Assembly (NCBI RefSeq): GCF_022867795.2
Contig: NZ_CP107006.1
Location: forward strand, 5,704,001-5,768,000
Direction: 5' to 3'
From: Chitinophaga horti
GTDB lineage: Bacteria; Bacteroidota; Bacteroidia; Chitinophagales; Chitinophagaceae
Length of the DNA: 64,000 nt
Shown here: positions 24,881 to 33,856 of the stretch, piece after piece
Layout: each line of letters starts with the position of its first letter
How positions within the stretch are numbered: the first letter of the stretch is position 1
Position numbers and translations under genes: made by a program
The notes under the pieces: model-generated
What the model was told of the DNA's origin: nothing
Databases searched by the model: none
The model's input: only the letters and a program-made list of their open reading frames with translations

Positions 24881-27697
24881 ATGCCCAAAGACAACTCTAT
24901 CAAGTCTGTTTTAATTATCGGTTCGGGTCCTATTATTATTGGTCAGGCCTGCGAATTTGACTATTCCGGCTCTCAGGCGGCACGCTCGCTCAGAGAGGAA
25001 GGGATTAAAGTGATATTGATCAATTCTAATCCTGCCACGATCATGACCGATCCTATGATGGCGGATAAAGTTTACCTGCTTCCATTAACGGTGGAGAGTA
25101 TCGAGCAGATCCTCGAAGAAAACCAGATTGATGCAGTACTGCCTACCATGGGTGGCCAAACGGCACTGAACCTCTGTATGGAGGTAGATGAGCTGGGCAT
25201 CTGGGAGAAAAACAACGTTAGGCTGATCGGTGTAGACGTAAAAGCGATCAAAAAAGCGGAAGACCGTGAGCTGTTCCGTCAGTGGATGATCGAAATCGGT
25301 ATCCCGGTTGCGCCTGCCAAAACCGCTAACTCTTTCCTGGAAGGTAAAGAGTTTGCCCAGGAGATCGGTTTCCCGCTGGTAATTCGTCCATCCTTTACCC
25401 TTGGTGGTACCGGTGGTGGTTTCGTCCACTCCCGCGACGAACTGGACGAAGCGCTGGACCGTGGCCTGAAAGCTTCTCCGATTCACGAAGTACTCGTAGA
25501 AAAAGCAGTGCTCGGCTGGAAAGAGTTTGAGCTCGAGTTGCTCCGCGATAAAAACGATAACGTGGTGATCATCTGTACCGTGGAAAACTTCGACCCGATG
25601 GGTATCCACACCGGTGACTCCATTACAGTGGCGCCTGCCATGACCCTGAGCGATACCGCTTTCCAGGACATGCGTAATAAAGCCATCATGATGATGCGCG
25701 ACCTCGGCAACTTCGCCGGTGGCTGTAACGTTCAGTTCTCCCTCAATCCCGAGAATGAAGAGCTGATCGCCATCGAGATCAACCCCCGCGTAAGCCGCTC
25801 TTCTGCACTGGCTTCCAAGGCGACAGGTTATCCAATTGCGAAAATCGCTGCCAAACTGGCCATCGGTTACACGCTGGATGAACTGCAAAACCAGATTACA
25901 AAAACAACTTCCGCATATTTCGAACCTGCACTCGATTACGTGATCGTTAAAATGCCCCGCTGGAACTTCGATAAGTTCAAAGGTGCCGACGATACACTCG
26001 GTTTGCAGATGAAATCCGTAGGCGAGGTAATGGCCATCGGCCGTACGTTCCCCGAAGCGCTGCAGAAAGCCTGTCAGAGCCTTGAGAACGATGCGATCGG
26101 TTTAGGTTATTACGGCAAGTCACTGATGAAGAACGAGCAGCTCATCGAAAAGCTGAAGCGCCCCACCTGGGATCGCGTGTTCCGTATCAAAGACGCACTT
26201 ATGGAAGGTAACTCCGTGAAAAAGATCCATGAAATGACGTATATCGACCGCTGGTTCCTGAACCAGATCAACGATATCGTGACCATGGAGAAAAAACTTA
26301 TGGAATACGAGCTGAACGACGTTCCTGAGTTATTGCTGAAAGATGCAAAAACGATGGGCTTCTCCGATAAACAGCTGGCTATTTTCTTCGGCAACTGTGA
26401 AGAGGAAGAAGTGTACGAAAAACGTAAAGCGCTCGGCATCGTGCGTACCTATAAAATGGTAGACACCTGCTCAGCAGAGTTCGAAGCGAAGACACCTTAC
26501 TTCTACTCGACCTTCGATTCTCAAAACGAAAGCGTCGTAACAGATAAGAAAAAGATCATTGTACTGGGCTCTGGTCCGAACAGGATCGGTCAGGGTATCG
26601 AGTTTGATTATTGCTGTACGCACGGTCTGCAGGCGATCCAGGAGAGTGGTTATGAGGCGATCATGGTAAACTGTAACCCCGAAACCGTATCTACCGACTT
26701 CGATATGGCGAACAAGCTGTACTTCGAACCGGTGTTCTGGGAACATCTGTGGGAAATCATCGAGCTGGAAAAACCAGAAGGTGTGATCGTGCAGCTGGGT
26801 GGTCAGACCGCACTGAAACTGGCGAAAACGTTGACAGAAAGAGGCATCAAGATCATTGGTACATCCTTCGACAACATGGATATCGCCGAAGATCGCGGTC
26901 GTTTCTCCGACATGCTGAAAGAACTGGGCATTCCTTATCCGAAATATGGTACTGCTTACAATACCGATGAGGCGATCGAAGTAGCTAAAGAAGTAGGTTA
27001 TCCTGTGCTGGTGCGTCCTTCTTACGTACTCGGCGGTCAGCGTATGCGTATCGTAATTAACGAAGAGGAGCTGGAAGATTCAGTAGTAAGCCTGCTGAAA
27101 CACCTGCCAGGCAACAAAATCCTGATCGACCATTTCCTGGATCGTTGCCAGGAGGCGGAAGTAGATGCCATCTTCGACGGCGAAGAGTTTCACGTGATGG
27201 GCGTGATGGAACACATCGAGCCTGCAGGTATCCACAGTGGTGACAGTAACGCGGTATTGCCTGCGTTCAACCTCACGCCGATGGAAGTAACGACGATGGA
27301 GTACTATTCTGAAAAGATCGCACGTGCGCTGAATATTAAAGGTTTGATCAACATCCAGTTTGCTGTTAAAAACGGCCAGGTGTTTGTGATCGAGGCTAAC
27401 CCGCGCGCTTCCCGTACTACGCCGTTCATCGCGAAAGCATACCAGGTACCTTACCTGAACATTGCTACCAAGGTGATGATCGGCGCCAAAAAGCTTTCCG
27501 ACTTCACGATCGAGAAAAAGCTGGAAGGTTTTGCGATCAAAGAACCGGTGTTCTCCTTCAACAAGTTCCCAGGTGTGAACAAAGAGCTCGGCCCGGAAAT
27601 GAAGTCTACAGGCGAAGCGATCCGCTTTATCAAAGACCTGCGCGACCCTTACTTCAGGACGCTCTACAAAGAAAAAAGCATGTACCTGAGCAAGTAA
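24881..27697 (+). CDS. carB: Carbamoyl-phosphate synthase large chain, without regulatory domain
   Basis: Protein of 938 residues with the two homologous ATP-grasp halves, the first opening with SVLIIGSGPIIIGQACEFDYSG and the second with IIVLGSGPNRIGQGIEFDYCC. It makes carbamoyl phosphate for pyrimidines and arginine from bicarbonate, ammonia (from CarA) and two ATP. The protein ends at FRTLYKEKSMYLSK, where the roughly 130-residue MGS-like domain of the E. coli enzyme would begin, so binding sites for UMP and ornithine are absent. A terminator follows at once, so this is not a truncation by frameshift. Start at the ATG 24881; the upstream extension overlaps the promoter. carA is not in the window. 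Confidence 0.96.
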   Translation: MPKDNSIKSVLIIGSGPIIIGQACEFDYSGSQAARSLREEGIKVILINSNPATIMTDPMMADKVYLLPLTVESIEQILEENQIDAVLPTMGGQTALNLCMEVDELGIWEKNNVRLIGVDVKAIKKAEDRELFRQWMIEIGIPVAPAKTANSFLEGKEFAQEIGFPLVIRPSFTLGGTGGGFVHSRDELDEALDRGLKASPIHEVLVEKAVLGWKEFELELLRDKNDNVVIICTVENFDPMGIHTGDSITVAPAMTLSDTAFQDMRNKAIMMMRDLGNFAGGCNVQFSLNPENEELIAIEINPRVSRSSALASKATGYPIAKIAAKLAIGYTLDELQNQITKTTSAYFEPALDYVIVKMPRWNFDKFKGADDTLGLQMKSVGEVMAIGRTFPEALQKACQSLENDAIGLGYYGKSLMKNEQLIEKLKRPTWDRVFRIKDALMEGNSVKKIHEMTYIDRWFLNQINDIVTMEKKLMEYELNDVPELLLKDAKTMGFSDKQLAIFFGNCEEEEVYEKRKALGIVRTYKMVDTCSAEFEAKTPYFYSTFDSQNESVVTDKKKIIVLGSGPNRIGQGIEFDYCCTHGLQAIQESGYEAIMVNCNPETVSTDFDMANKLYFEPVFWEHLWEIIELEKPEGVIVQLGGQTALKLAKTLTERGIKIIGTSFDNMDIAEDRGRFSDMLKELGIPYPKYGTAYNTDEAIEVAKEVGYPVLVRPSYVLGGQRMRIVINEEELEDSVVSLLKHLPGNKILIDHFLDRCQEAEVDAIFDGEEFHVMGVMEHIEPAGIHSGDSNAVLPAFNLTPMEVTTMEYYSEKIARALNIKGLINIQFAVKNGQVFVIEANPRASRTTPFIAKAYQVPYLNIATKVMIGAKKLSDFTIEKKLEGFAIKEPVFSFNKFPGVNKELGPEMKSTGEAIRFIKDLRDPYFRTLYKEKSMYLSK

Positions 27698-27720
27698 CTT
27701 GTACAGGTGAATATATTGGA

Positions 27721-27752
27721 GAGACTGGCCATCCTTTTGGCCAGTCTTTTTA
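27721..27752 (+). terminator. Intrinsic terminator of carB
   Basis: Perfect 9-bp stem AGACTGGCC / GGCCAGTCT, 8-nt loop, TTTTTATTTT tail. Confidence 0.9.
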
Positions 27753-27861
27753 TTTTGACATCACTTTTCCTATGAGAGAAGTGAAGCGTTTCGCACTATT
27801 TCTCAGCGCATAATATGCGCGCATTCCCGTAATTTCATATCGAGTTAAAAGATTGATATGA

Positions 27862-29931
27862 ATGTTTGTTCCCCTCTTCAAAAGCGCGCCGTTCGTGCGT
27901 TTGCTGCCGCCGTTCATTGCTGGTATCATGGTGCAGCAGTACTGCCTGTATACATTGCTGCCGATGCTTTTATCGTCATTGAGTATTCTCGTTCTGTTAG
28001 TCGTTTCATCCTTGCTGCCGATGCGTATCCGCTTCCAGGTGAAGAAGTGCCAGGATGTTCTGACGGTGTTACTCGCCGGGCATATGGGGATGCTCTCGGC
28101 TTATGCCTATGACATACGTCATGCGCCACATTGGGTGGGTCCATTGGAAAAGGATAGCTGTGTGCTACAGGTAACATTGCTGGAGCCATTGGTGGAGAAA
28201 CGCGCGTCATGGAAAGCATTGGCGGCCGTGAAAGGCCGTGTTGTCGATGGCGTAGTTCGGCCGTGCCAGGGTTATACCATATTGTATTTCGCGAAAGATA
28301 GTGTGAAGCCACTGTTAGACTATGGGTCAATATTGCTCGTGCGCAACAAACTGCAAAGAATAAAAGGAGCGGGTAACCCGGGTGCATTTGACTATGGAGT
28401 TTACTGTGCGAGGAGTAATATCTATCACCAGGCATACTTGCATGAGAGCGACTGGAGGCGGCTGCCCGGTAGGGACGAGCGGCGGGTGATGCGTTGGCTC
28501 CTGGAGGTGAAGCAGTATTGCCTGACACTGGTCCGCAAGCACGTTGGTGGGCCGGAAGCGGGCCTTGCACAGGCGTTGCTAATCGGTTATCGTGATGAAA
28601 TGGATGAGGAGGTGGTGCAGGCGTACACGAATACAGGCGTCGTTCACATAATCGCTATTTCGGGTTTACACCTTGGATTAATATATGTGAGTCTTGTTTG
28701 GCTGCTGAGTTGGATGCCTGGCGGGCGGGCTTCATCGCTTTTGAAGGTGGTCGTGATCTTAATCGTATTGTGGGGCTTTTCCATAGTGACTGGCGCGTCG
28801 GCTTCTGTGCTTCGTTCAGCCGTTATGTTTACGATGATCGCGATCGGGCAGTTCGTGCTGGTCCGGCATACGAACATCTTTAATACCCTGGCGGCATCGG
28901 CATTCCTGTTACTGTGCTACAATCCGTGCTTTATAATGGATGTGGGTTTTCAGTTGTCGTACCTTGCCGTTTTGAGCATCCTGATCTTTTATAAACCATT
29001 GTATGGACTTTGGGAAATAAGGGCGACGTGGCTGGATAAACTATGGCAAATGGTGGCCGTCACGTTATCGGCGCAGTTGCTGACTATTCCGATATGCTTG
29101 TATTACTTCCACCAGTTCCCTAATTTTTTCCTGCTGGCTAACCTGGTCGCCGTGCCGTTGTCCACCATCATCCTGTATGCGGAAATTTTCCTCGTGGTAT
29201 TTGGAAGTGTCAGCGTTTTGGGGCATTGGCTAGGGTGGGCCGTCAGTTGGGGCATTAAAATAATGAATGGTGTCGTGGTCTGGGTCAATGGATTGCCCCA
29301 TGCGGTCAGCGACAACTTGTGGTTAGGCGGTACGGAGGCTTTGCTGCTGTATATGTTGACCGGCTGCTTTGCCATTTGGTGGCTCTTGAAGAAGCGCTAT
29401 GCGTTTTTCGCGGTGTTGGTGTGTTGGGTGGGACAGGCGGCCATACGGACCTGGCATCAGCTGTATGCGCAGCAGCAACGGATGATGATCGTGTACAATA
29501 TTCCGGGCAGCAGTGTGCTTGGATTTATAGAGGGGCAACGTCAAATGCTGCTGGGAGATACAATTTCACCAAAGCAAACAGCCTTCCATCTTCGTCCTGC
29601 GCACATGAAATATCGTATGTTAAATGACAGCGTGGCTGGCTTTCTCCGCGAGCGAAATGTGCTTCAATTTTACCATATAAGATGTGTGTTGATAGATGGG
29701 CGCGTAAATTATCAACCATCTTCCCACAAGCTCAAAACAGATTATGTTTTGATGTTACATAATCCGTCGGTAAGTATCAGCCAATTATCAGAACAATTTG
29801 AATTTTCGGCGGTTATATTTGATGCATCGAACCAGGCGAAACGCATTCGGAACTGGAAAAATGAATGCAAGGCGCTAACTTTGCGCAGCTTTTCGGTCCC
29901 GGAGCAAGGGGCTTTCGTTTTAAATCTCTAA
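27862..29931 (+). CDS. comEC: ComEC/Rec2 family DNA-uptake channel protein
   Basis: Polytopic membrane protein of 689 residues. The N-terminal part has membrane helices and an OB-like DUF4131 domain (about 60-190, with GNPGAFDYGVYCARSNIYHQAYL). The central competence domain includes HIIAISGLHLGLIY (about 253-266), GASASVLRSAVMFT and further helices to about 515. The C-terminal about 170 residues replace the metallo-beta-lactamase domain of longer homologues and lack HxHxDH. ComEC carries single-stranded DNA across the inner membrane in transformation; whether this strain is competent cannot be told. Confidence 0.9.
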   Translation: MFVPLFKSAPFVRLLPPFIAGIMVQQYCLYTLLPMLLSSLSILVLLVVSSLLPMRIRFQVKKCQDVLTVLLAGHMGMLSAYAYDIRHAPHWVGPLEKDSCVLQVTLLEPLVEKRASWKALAAVKGRVVDGVVRPCQGYTILYFAKDSVKPLLDYGSILLVRNKLQRIKGAGNPGAFDYGVYCARSNIYHQAYLHESDWRRLPGRDERRVMRWLLEVKQYCLTLVRKHVGGPEAGLAQALLIGYRDEMDEEVVQAYTNTGVVHIIAISGLHLGLIYVSLVWLLSWMPGGRASSLLKVVVILIVLWGFSIVTGASASVLRSAVMFTMIAIGQFVLVRHTNIFNTLAASAFLLLCYNPCFIMDVGFQLSYLAVLSILIFYKPLYGLWEIRATWLDKLWQMVAVTLSAQLLTIPICLYYFHQFPNFFLLANLVAVPLSTIILYAEIFLVVFGSVSVLGHWLGWAVSWGIKIMNGVVVWVNGLPHAVSDNLWLGGTEALLLYMLTGCFAIWWLLKKRYAFFAVLVCWVGQAAIRTWHQLYAQQQRMMIVYNIPGSSVLGFIEGQRQMLLGDTISPKQTAFHLRPAHMKYRMLNDSVAGFLRERNVLQFYHIRCVLIDGRVNYQPSSHKLKTDYVLMLHNPSVSISQLSEQFEFSAVIFDASNQAKRIRNWKNECKALTLRSFSVPEQGAFVLNL
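29876..29883 (+). promoter_or_regulatory. purH -7 promoter box
   Basis: TAACTTTG, exact TAnnTTTG, inside the 3' end of comEC; a TGG lies 19 bp upstream in place of TTG. Predicted leader about 57 nt. Confidence 0.55.
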
Positions 29932-29946
29932 TAACTAATACCATTC

Positions 29947-31461
29947 ATGCAAAAGCAAATCAAATCTGCGTTGATCTCCGTTTTCTATAAAGATAACCTG
30001 GAGAATATTGTTAAGAAGCTCGGAGAGCAGGGTGTAACTATTTATTCCACAGGCGGAACTCAGCAATTTATTGAAGCTCAGGGCGTGAAGTGTGTTGCAG
30101 TAGAGGACCTTACAGCATATCCATCTATTTTGGGCGGCAGGGTAAAAACCCTTCACCCGAAAGTATTCGGTGGCATTCTTGCCCGTCGCGAAAACGGCCA
30201 GGACCTCGAACAACTGAAACAATACGAGATCCCCGAAATTGACCTGGTGATCGTAGATTTATATCCGTTTGAAGAAACCGTAAAGAGCACTACAGAAGAA
30301 CAGGCGATCATCGAGAAGATAGATATCGGCGGCGTTTCGCTGATTCGTGCGGCCGGTAAAAACTTCAAAGATGTAGTGATCGTGGCTTCAAAAGATCAGT
30401 ATGCTGAACTGGAGCAGGTACTGAATGATGGTAAAGGAGCGACAACCCTGGAGCAACGCCGTAGCTTTGCAGCAAAAGCGTTTGAGGTGTGTGCACATTA
30501 TGATGTAGCTATTTCAGGCTACTTCCTGAACAACGAGTCTTCTGCTTACTTCCAGGTATCTGCGCCGCAGGGACAGGTATTACGTTATGGAGAAAATCCT
30601 CACCAACAGGGCGTTTTCTATGGCGATCTGAACGAGATCTTCGACAAACTGCATGGTAAAGAGCTTTCTTACAATAACCTGGTGGATGTTGACGCTGCTT
30701 GTCAGCTGATCGCTGAATTTAACGACACTACTTTCGCGGTGATCAAACATACTAACGTTTGCGGTATCGCATCTCGCGCCACACTGGAAGAGGCCTGGAC
30801 TGCCGCCCTCGCCGGCGATAAGGAAAGTGCTTTCGGCGGCGTGCTGGCTTGTAACAAAGTTGTAGATGCAGCCACTGCGAAGGCCGTGAACGAAATATTC
30901 TTTGAAATCCTGATCGCTCCTGGTTTTGAACCGGCTGCGCTGGAAATACTGCAGACTAAAAAGAACCGCATCCTGCTGCTGCAGAAGCAACCTGTAAAGT
31001 CTAAGTACATGTATAAAAATGTGCTGAACGGCGTACTGGTTCAACAAAACGACGAAGGCAGCTACGTAGAATGGAAAGACGCAGGCGCTGCTCCTGCAAC
31101 CGCTGCGCAGAAGTCAGACCTGGAGTTTGCTAATATTGTTTGCAAACACCTGAAATCTAACGCCATCGCATTGGTGAAAGATCGCCAGCTTGTAGGCAAA
31201 GGTTGTGGCCAGACTTCCAGGATCGACGCGCTCAGGCACGCCATCGAAAAAGCGAAACAGTTCGAATTTGAGCTGAAAGGTGCAGTAATGGCATCTGACG
31301 CTTTCTTCCCGTTTGATGATTGTGTTCGCATCGCTTACGAAGCTGGTATCACCGCTGTAATACAGCCAGGTGGCTCTATTCGCGATAACGATTCGATCGA
31401 ATATTGTAAGCAACATGGCATGGCGATGGTGATCACCGGTATGCGTCACTTCCGTCACTAG
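29947..31461 (+). CDS. purH: Bifunctional AICAR transformylase / IMP cyclohydrolase
   Basis: Protein of 504 residues catalysing the last two steps of de novo IMP synthesis. N-terminal cyclohydrolase (MGS-like fold, STGGTQQFIEAQGV and LGGRVKTLHPKVFGGIL) and C-terminal transformylase (LRYGENPHQQGVFYGD, IKHTNVCGIA with catalytic Lys-His, and SDAFFPFDD). It follows comEC by 15 bp but has a promoter box within comEC, so it can be expressed separately. A long terminator hairpin follows. Confidence 0.97.
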   Translation: MQKQIKSALISVFYKDNLENIVKKLGEQGVTIYSTGGTQQFIEAQGVKCVAVEDLTAYPSILGGRVKTLHPKVFGGILARRENGQDLEQLKQYEIPEIDLVIVDLYPFEETVKSTTEEQAIIEKIDIGGVSLIRAAGKNFKDVVIVASKDQYAELEQVLNDGKGATTLEQRRSFAAKAFEVCAHYDVAISGYFLNNESSAYFQVSAPQGQVLRYGENPHQQGVFYGDLNEIFDKLHGKELSYNNLVDVDAACQLIAEFNDTTFAVIKHTNVCGIASRATLEEAWTAALAGDKESAFGGVLACNKVVDAATAKAVNEIFFEILIAPGFEPAALEILQTKKNRILLLQKQPVKSKYMYKNVLNGVLVQQNDEGSYVEWKDAGAAPATAAQKSDLEFANIVCKHLKSNAIALVKDRQLVGKGCGQTSRIDALRHAIEKAKQFEFELKGAVMASDAFFPFDDCVRIAYEAGITAVIQPGGSIRDNDSIEYCKQHGMAMVITGMRHFRH

Positions 31462-31501
31462 TAATGGTGTCCGGGTTGTGTGCCGGATAATATATTTAAG
31501 G

Positions 31502-31560
31502 GCTGAAACAGTTCACCGCACGACTAAGTTAGCGTGGGGTGAGTGTTTCAGCTTTTTTGT
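31502..31560 (+). terminator. Long intrinsic terminator of purH
   Basis: About 19 bp of pairing (GCTGAAACA with TGTTTCAGC, TCACC with GGTGA, CACG with CGTG, with small mismatches) and a TTTTTT tail. Confidence 0.88.
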
Positions 31561-31824
31561 TGTGGCTGCCTAAGGGTAGTCTGCGTAGCTTAGGGACGCG
31601 AGGTCTTCCCTGGCGTTAGTGCTGTCGCGGGCCGGAGCATTGACGAAGGCTGCGATCCAATGGGGCAACGATTCCGCCGTTAAACATTCCGTAATGCCGC
31701 GTCATGGTAGCCACAGGTCGAACGTCCGCTCTTCCCTGATCGGAGATCCTGTCCGGTGCCACACAGCCAATCATCCCCATTTTCACAAATATTACCGGAA
31801 ATTTTATAGTATTGTAACTAACAG
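31561..31824. other. Intergenic region before the second sigma operon
   Basis: 264 bp; with the purH terminator the gene-free stretch is 363 bp. GC-rich in the left part and AT-rich in the last 60 bp (ATTTTATAGTATTGTAAC), where the sigma gene promoter should lie. No ORF or strong hairpin recognised. Confidence 0.6.
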
Positions 31825-32409
31825 ATGAATTTTTTGCGCCAACATACAAGGCCGGAGGCAGATGATGCTGCACTCATCAGGGAGTACAAGACGGAAGGCC
31901 GGCTCGACACCCTCGCAGTGCTGTATCAACGTTATATGGAGCTGGTGTATGGGGTATGCCTCAAATACCTGGATGCCGAAACCGCCCGCGATGAGGTAAT
32001 GCTTATTTTCGAGGAGTTAATCATCAAACTGAAACAGCACGAAGTGCAAAACTTCAAGAGCTGGCTGCACGTCCTCACGAGAAATCACTGTCTCATGAAG
32101 TTGAGAGCCGCCAAAGGCCGCGAAGGACTAGAAGTTTCATTCGACGATCGCCCTGTTATGGAAAACGGCGAAAATTTTCATCATGAAGCAGAAACTGGCC
32201 CCAGTCTTGAAAATAACCTGCAGGCCATGGAAAAATGCCTCGAAACGCTGCCCGACGAGCAAAAGCGGAGTGTAGACTTATTTTATCTCCAGGAGAAAAG
32301 CTACCGTGAGGTGGAGGCAATAACAGGATATGATTTGAAAAAAGTTAAAAGTTATATACAAAACGGTAAAAGAAACCTGAAACTCTGCATGGAGAAACAA
32401 GCAGTGTAA
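31825..32409 (+). CDS. ECF-type RNA polymerase sigma factor
   Basis: Protein of 194 residues: region 2 (LAVLYQRYMELVYGVCLKYLDAETARDEVMLIFEELI) and region 4 (LPDEQKRSVDLFYLQEKSYREVEAITGYDLKKVKSYIQNGKRNLKLCME). Region 2 is somewhat divergent and the linker is long, with acidic residues. It is followed 4 bp later by the unusual fusion protein at 32414, its probable antagonist, so the two are likely translationally coupled. Confidence 0.9.
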   Translation: MNFLRQHTRPEADDAALIREYKTEGRLDTLAVLYQRYMELVYGVCLKYLDAETARDEVMLIFEELIIKLKQHEVQNFKSWLHVLTRNHCLMKLRAAKGREGLEVSFDDRPVMENGENFHHEAETGPSLENNLQAMEKCLETLPDEQKRSVDLFYLQEKSYREVEAITGYDLKKVKSYIQNGKRNLKLCMEKQAV

Positions 32410-32413
32410 CAGC

Positions 32414-33853
32414 ATGACGGAACGCGGAAAACATATAACACCCACAGCGGAACTCATCCGGCAGTACCTCGAAGGCACACTGGACGACCGTACCATGCAC
32501 GCACTTGAAAAGCAGGCGCTCGACGATCCGTTTTTGGCAGATGCGCTCGACGGTTTTGCCACCGAGCCGGCCGCGTTGGCTCCCGGGCACGTTGAAGACC
32601 TGCATGCACGCTTAGAACACCGCGTAATTCGCCCCGCAGCCGCCAAAGTACGTCGTATTAATTACTATTGGGCCGCTGCTGCCGTATTCCTGGTGCTTTT
32701 TTCCGGTGGGCTGTACTGGATGATGCAGCCAACACAAAAGGCTGCGCTGGTCGCTACACAACGCCACGTGCAGGATTCTGTAAACCCGGTAAGTAACACC
32801 GTAGCGCCGCCGGCCGCCGAATCCGAAGCGCTACCGCCAGTAGCGGCTACCCAGGACAAGGTGAAAGTGGAGGAGTGGGCAGCGTACGATAAGTCTTCGC
32901 CCGGCAATGAAGACCAGGTTGTCGCGAAGTCGGAGGCCGGTACTCCGTCGTCGAACGCGGCCCCGGCCCCGGTTACTCCGCCCGCGAAACTTGAAAATAT
33001 AGAAGAGCCGAAAGCCGCTTCCGCCCGCAAAAAGGAGGCAGCAGCGGAAATAGTCCTGGCACAACGAAACGCACTCGCGTCTATGCAGGCAAAGCAGGAA
33101 GTGGATAGTCTCCGGATAGCTTCCGCAGCCCTATCCGCGCGGCAGCTCCGTGATTCGCAGGCTACCGTCGCCGTCATGCTGGAAGGAAAGATGGCAGGTG
33201 TGACGCTCAGCGAAACCGCCGTCAATAAAAATAAACGCGTGATTAAAGGTCGTGTTTCAGACCTGGGCGATAACCCGCTGCCTGGCGTCACTATCTTCCA
33301 GAAAGATACCCGAAACGCCGTATCCACCGACAATAAAGGGCAGTTTGAAATCGAGCTGGACAGCACACATGCTGCCGATCTGGCCTTTAACTATATCGGA
33401 TACGAACAGAGAGGCTTACGTCTGCGACCCAACGAAAATGAGGTGAGTGTAACGATGTTCGAAAACAAAGCCGCTTTAAACGATGTCGTAATCGTCGGTT
33501 ACGGCACACAAAAGAAAAAAGCGAGTGTGCCAATCAATCCACCCCGCCCGAAAGACGGGTATATGCAATATGACGACTATCTGTCATCCAACACCAAGTA
33601 TACACAGCATATGAGCCTGGCTGGCGTAAACGACAGTGTAGAAGTGTCGTTCGACGTATTCCGCGACGGTAGCCTGGGTAACTTCAAAATAGAAAAAGGA
33701 TTAGACCTTGCCCGGGAAGTAGACAAAGCCGCGCGCGAGGAAGCCATCCGCGTGATCAAAGAAGGTCCCAAATGGGCACCGGCCTCCAATAACAAGAAAA
33801 CGAGGGTAAAAGTATTTGTGAAGTTCAAGCCAGGAAGTAAGGGTCGGAAATAA
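32414..33853 (+). CDS. Membrane anti-sigma-like / SusC-plug-like / TonB C-terminal fusion
   Basis: Protein of 479 residues. Residues 1-80 resemble a cytoplasmic anti-sigma head (LIRQYLEGTLDDRTMHALEKQALDDPFLADALDGF). One membrane segment follows (about 81-100), then a Pro/Ala-rich periplasmic linker. Near 257 is EGKMAGVTLSE, like the SusC plug phrase Q-G-K-x-A-G-V. A carboxypeptidase-regulatory-like domain (about 277-352, VIKGRVSDLGDNPLPGVTIFQKDT) follows, then VVIVGYGTQKKK (about 358-369), the hallmark near the TonB box of SusC receptors. The end (about 395-475, VSFDVFRDGSLGNFKIEKGL…KWAPASN) matches a TonB C-terminal domain. It starts 4 bp after its sigma gene. Individual parts are known families; the combined role is inference. 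Confidence 0.8.
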   Translation: MTERGKHITPTAELIRQYLEGTLDDRTMHALEKQALDDPFLADALDGFATEPAALAPGHVEDLHARLEHRVIRPAAAKVRRINYYWAAAAVFLVLFSGGLYWMMQPTQKAALVATQRHVQDSVNPVSNTVAPPAAESEALPPVAATQDKVKVEEWAAYDKSSPGNEDQVVAKSEAGTPSSNAAPAPVTPPAKLENIEEPKAASARKKEAAAEIVLAQRNALASMQAKQEVDSLRIASAALSARQLRDSQATVAVMLEGKMAGVTLSETAVNKNKRVIKGRVSDLGDNPLPGVTIFQKDTRNAVSTDNKGQFEIELDSTHAADLAFNYIGYEQRGLRLRPNENEVSVTMFENKAALNDVVIVGYGTQKKKASVPINPPRPKDGYMQYDDYLSSNTKYTQHMSLAGVNDSVEVSFDVFRDGSLGNFKIEKGLDLAREVDKAAREEAIRVIKEGPKWAPASNNKKTRVKVFVKFKPGSKGRK

Positions 33854-33856
33854 AAA

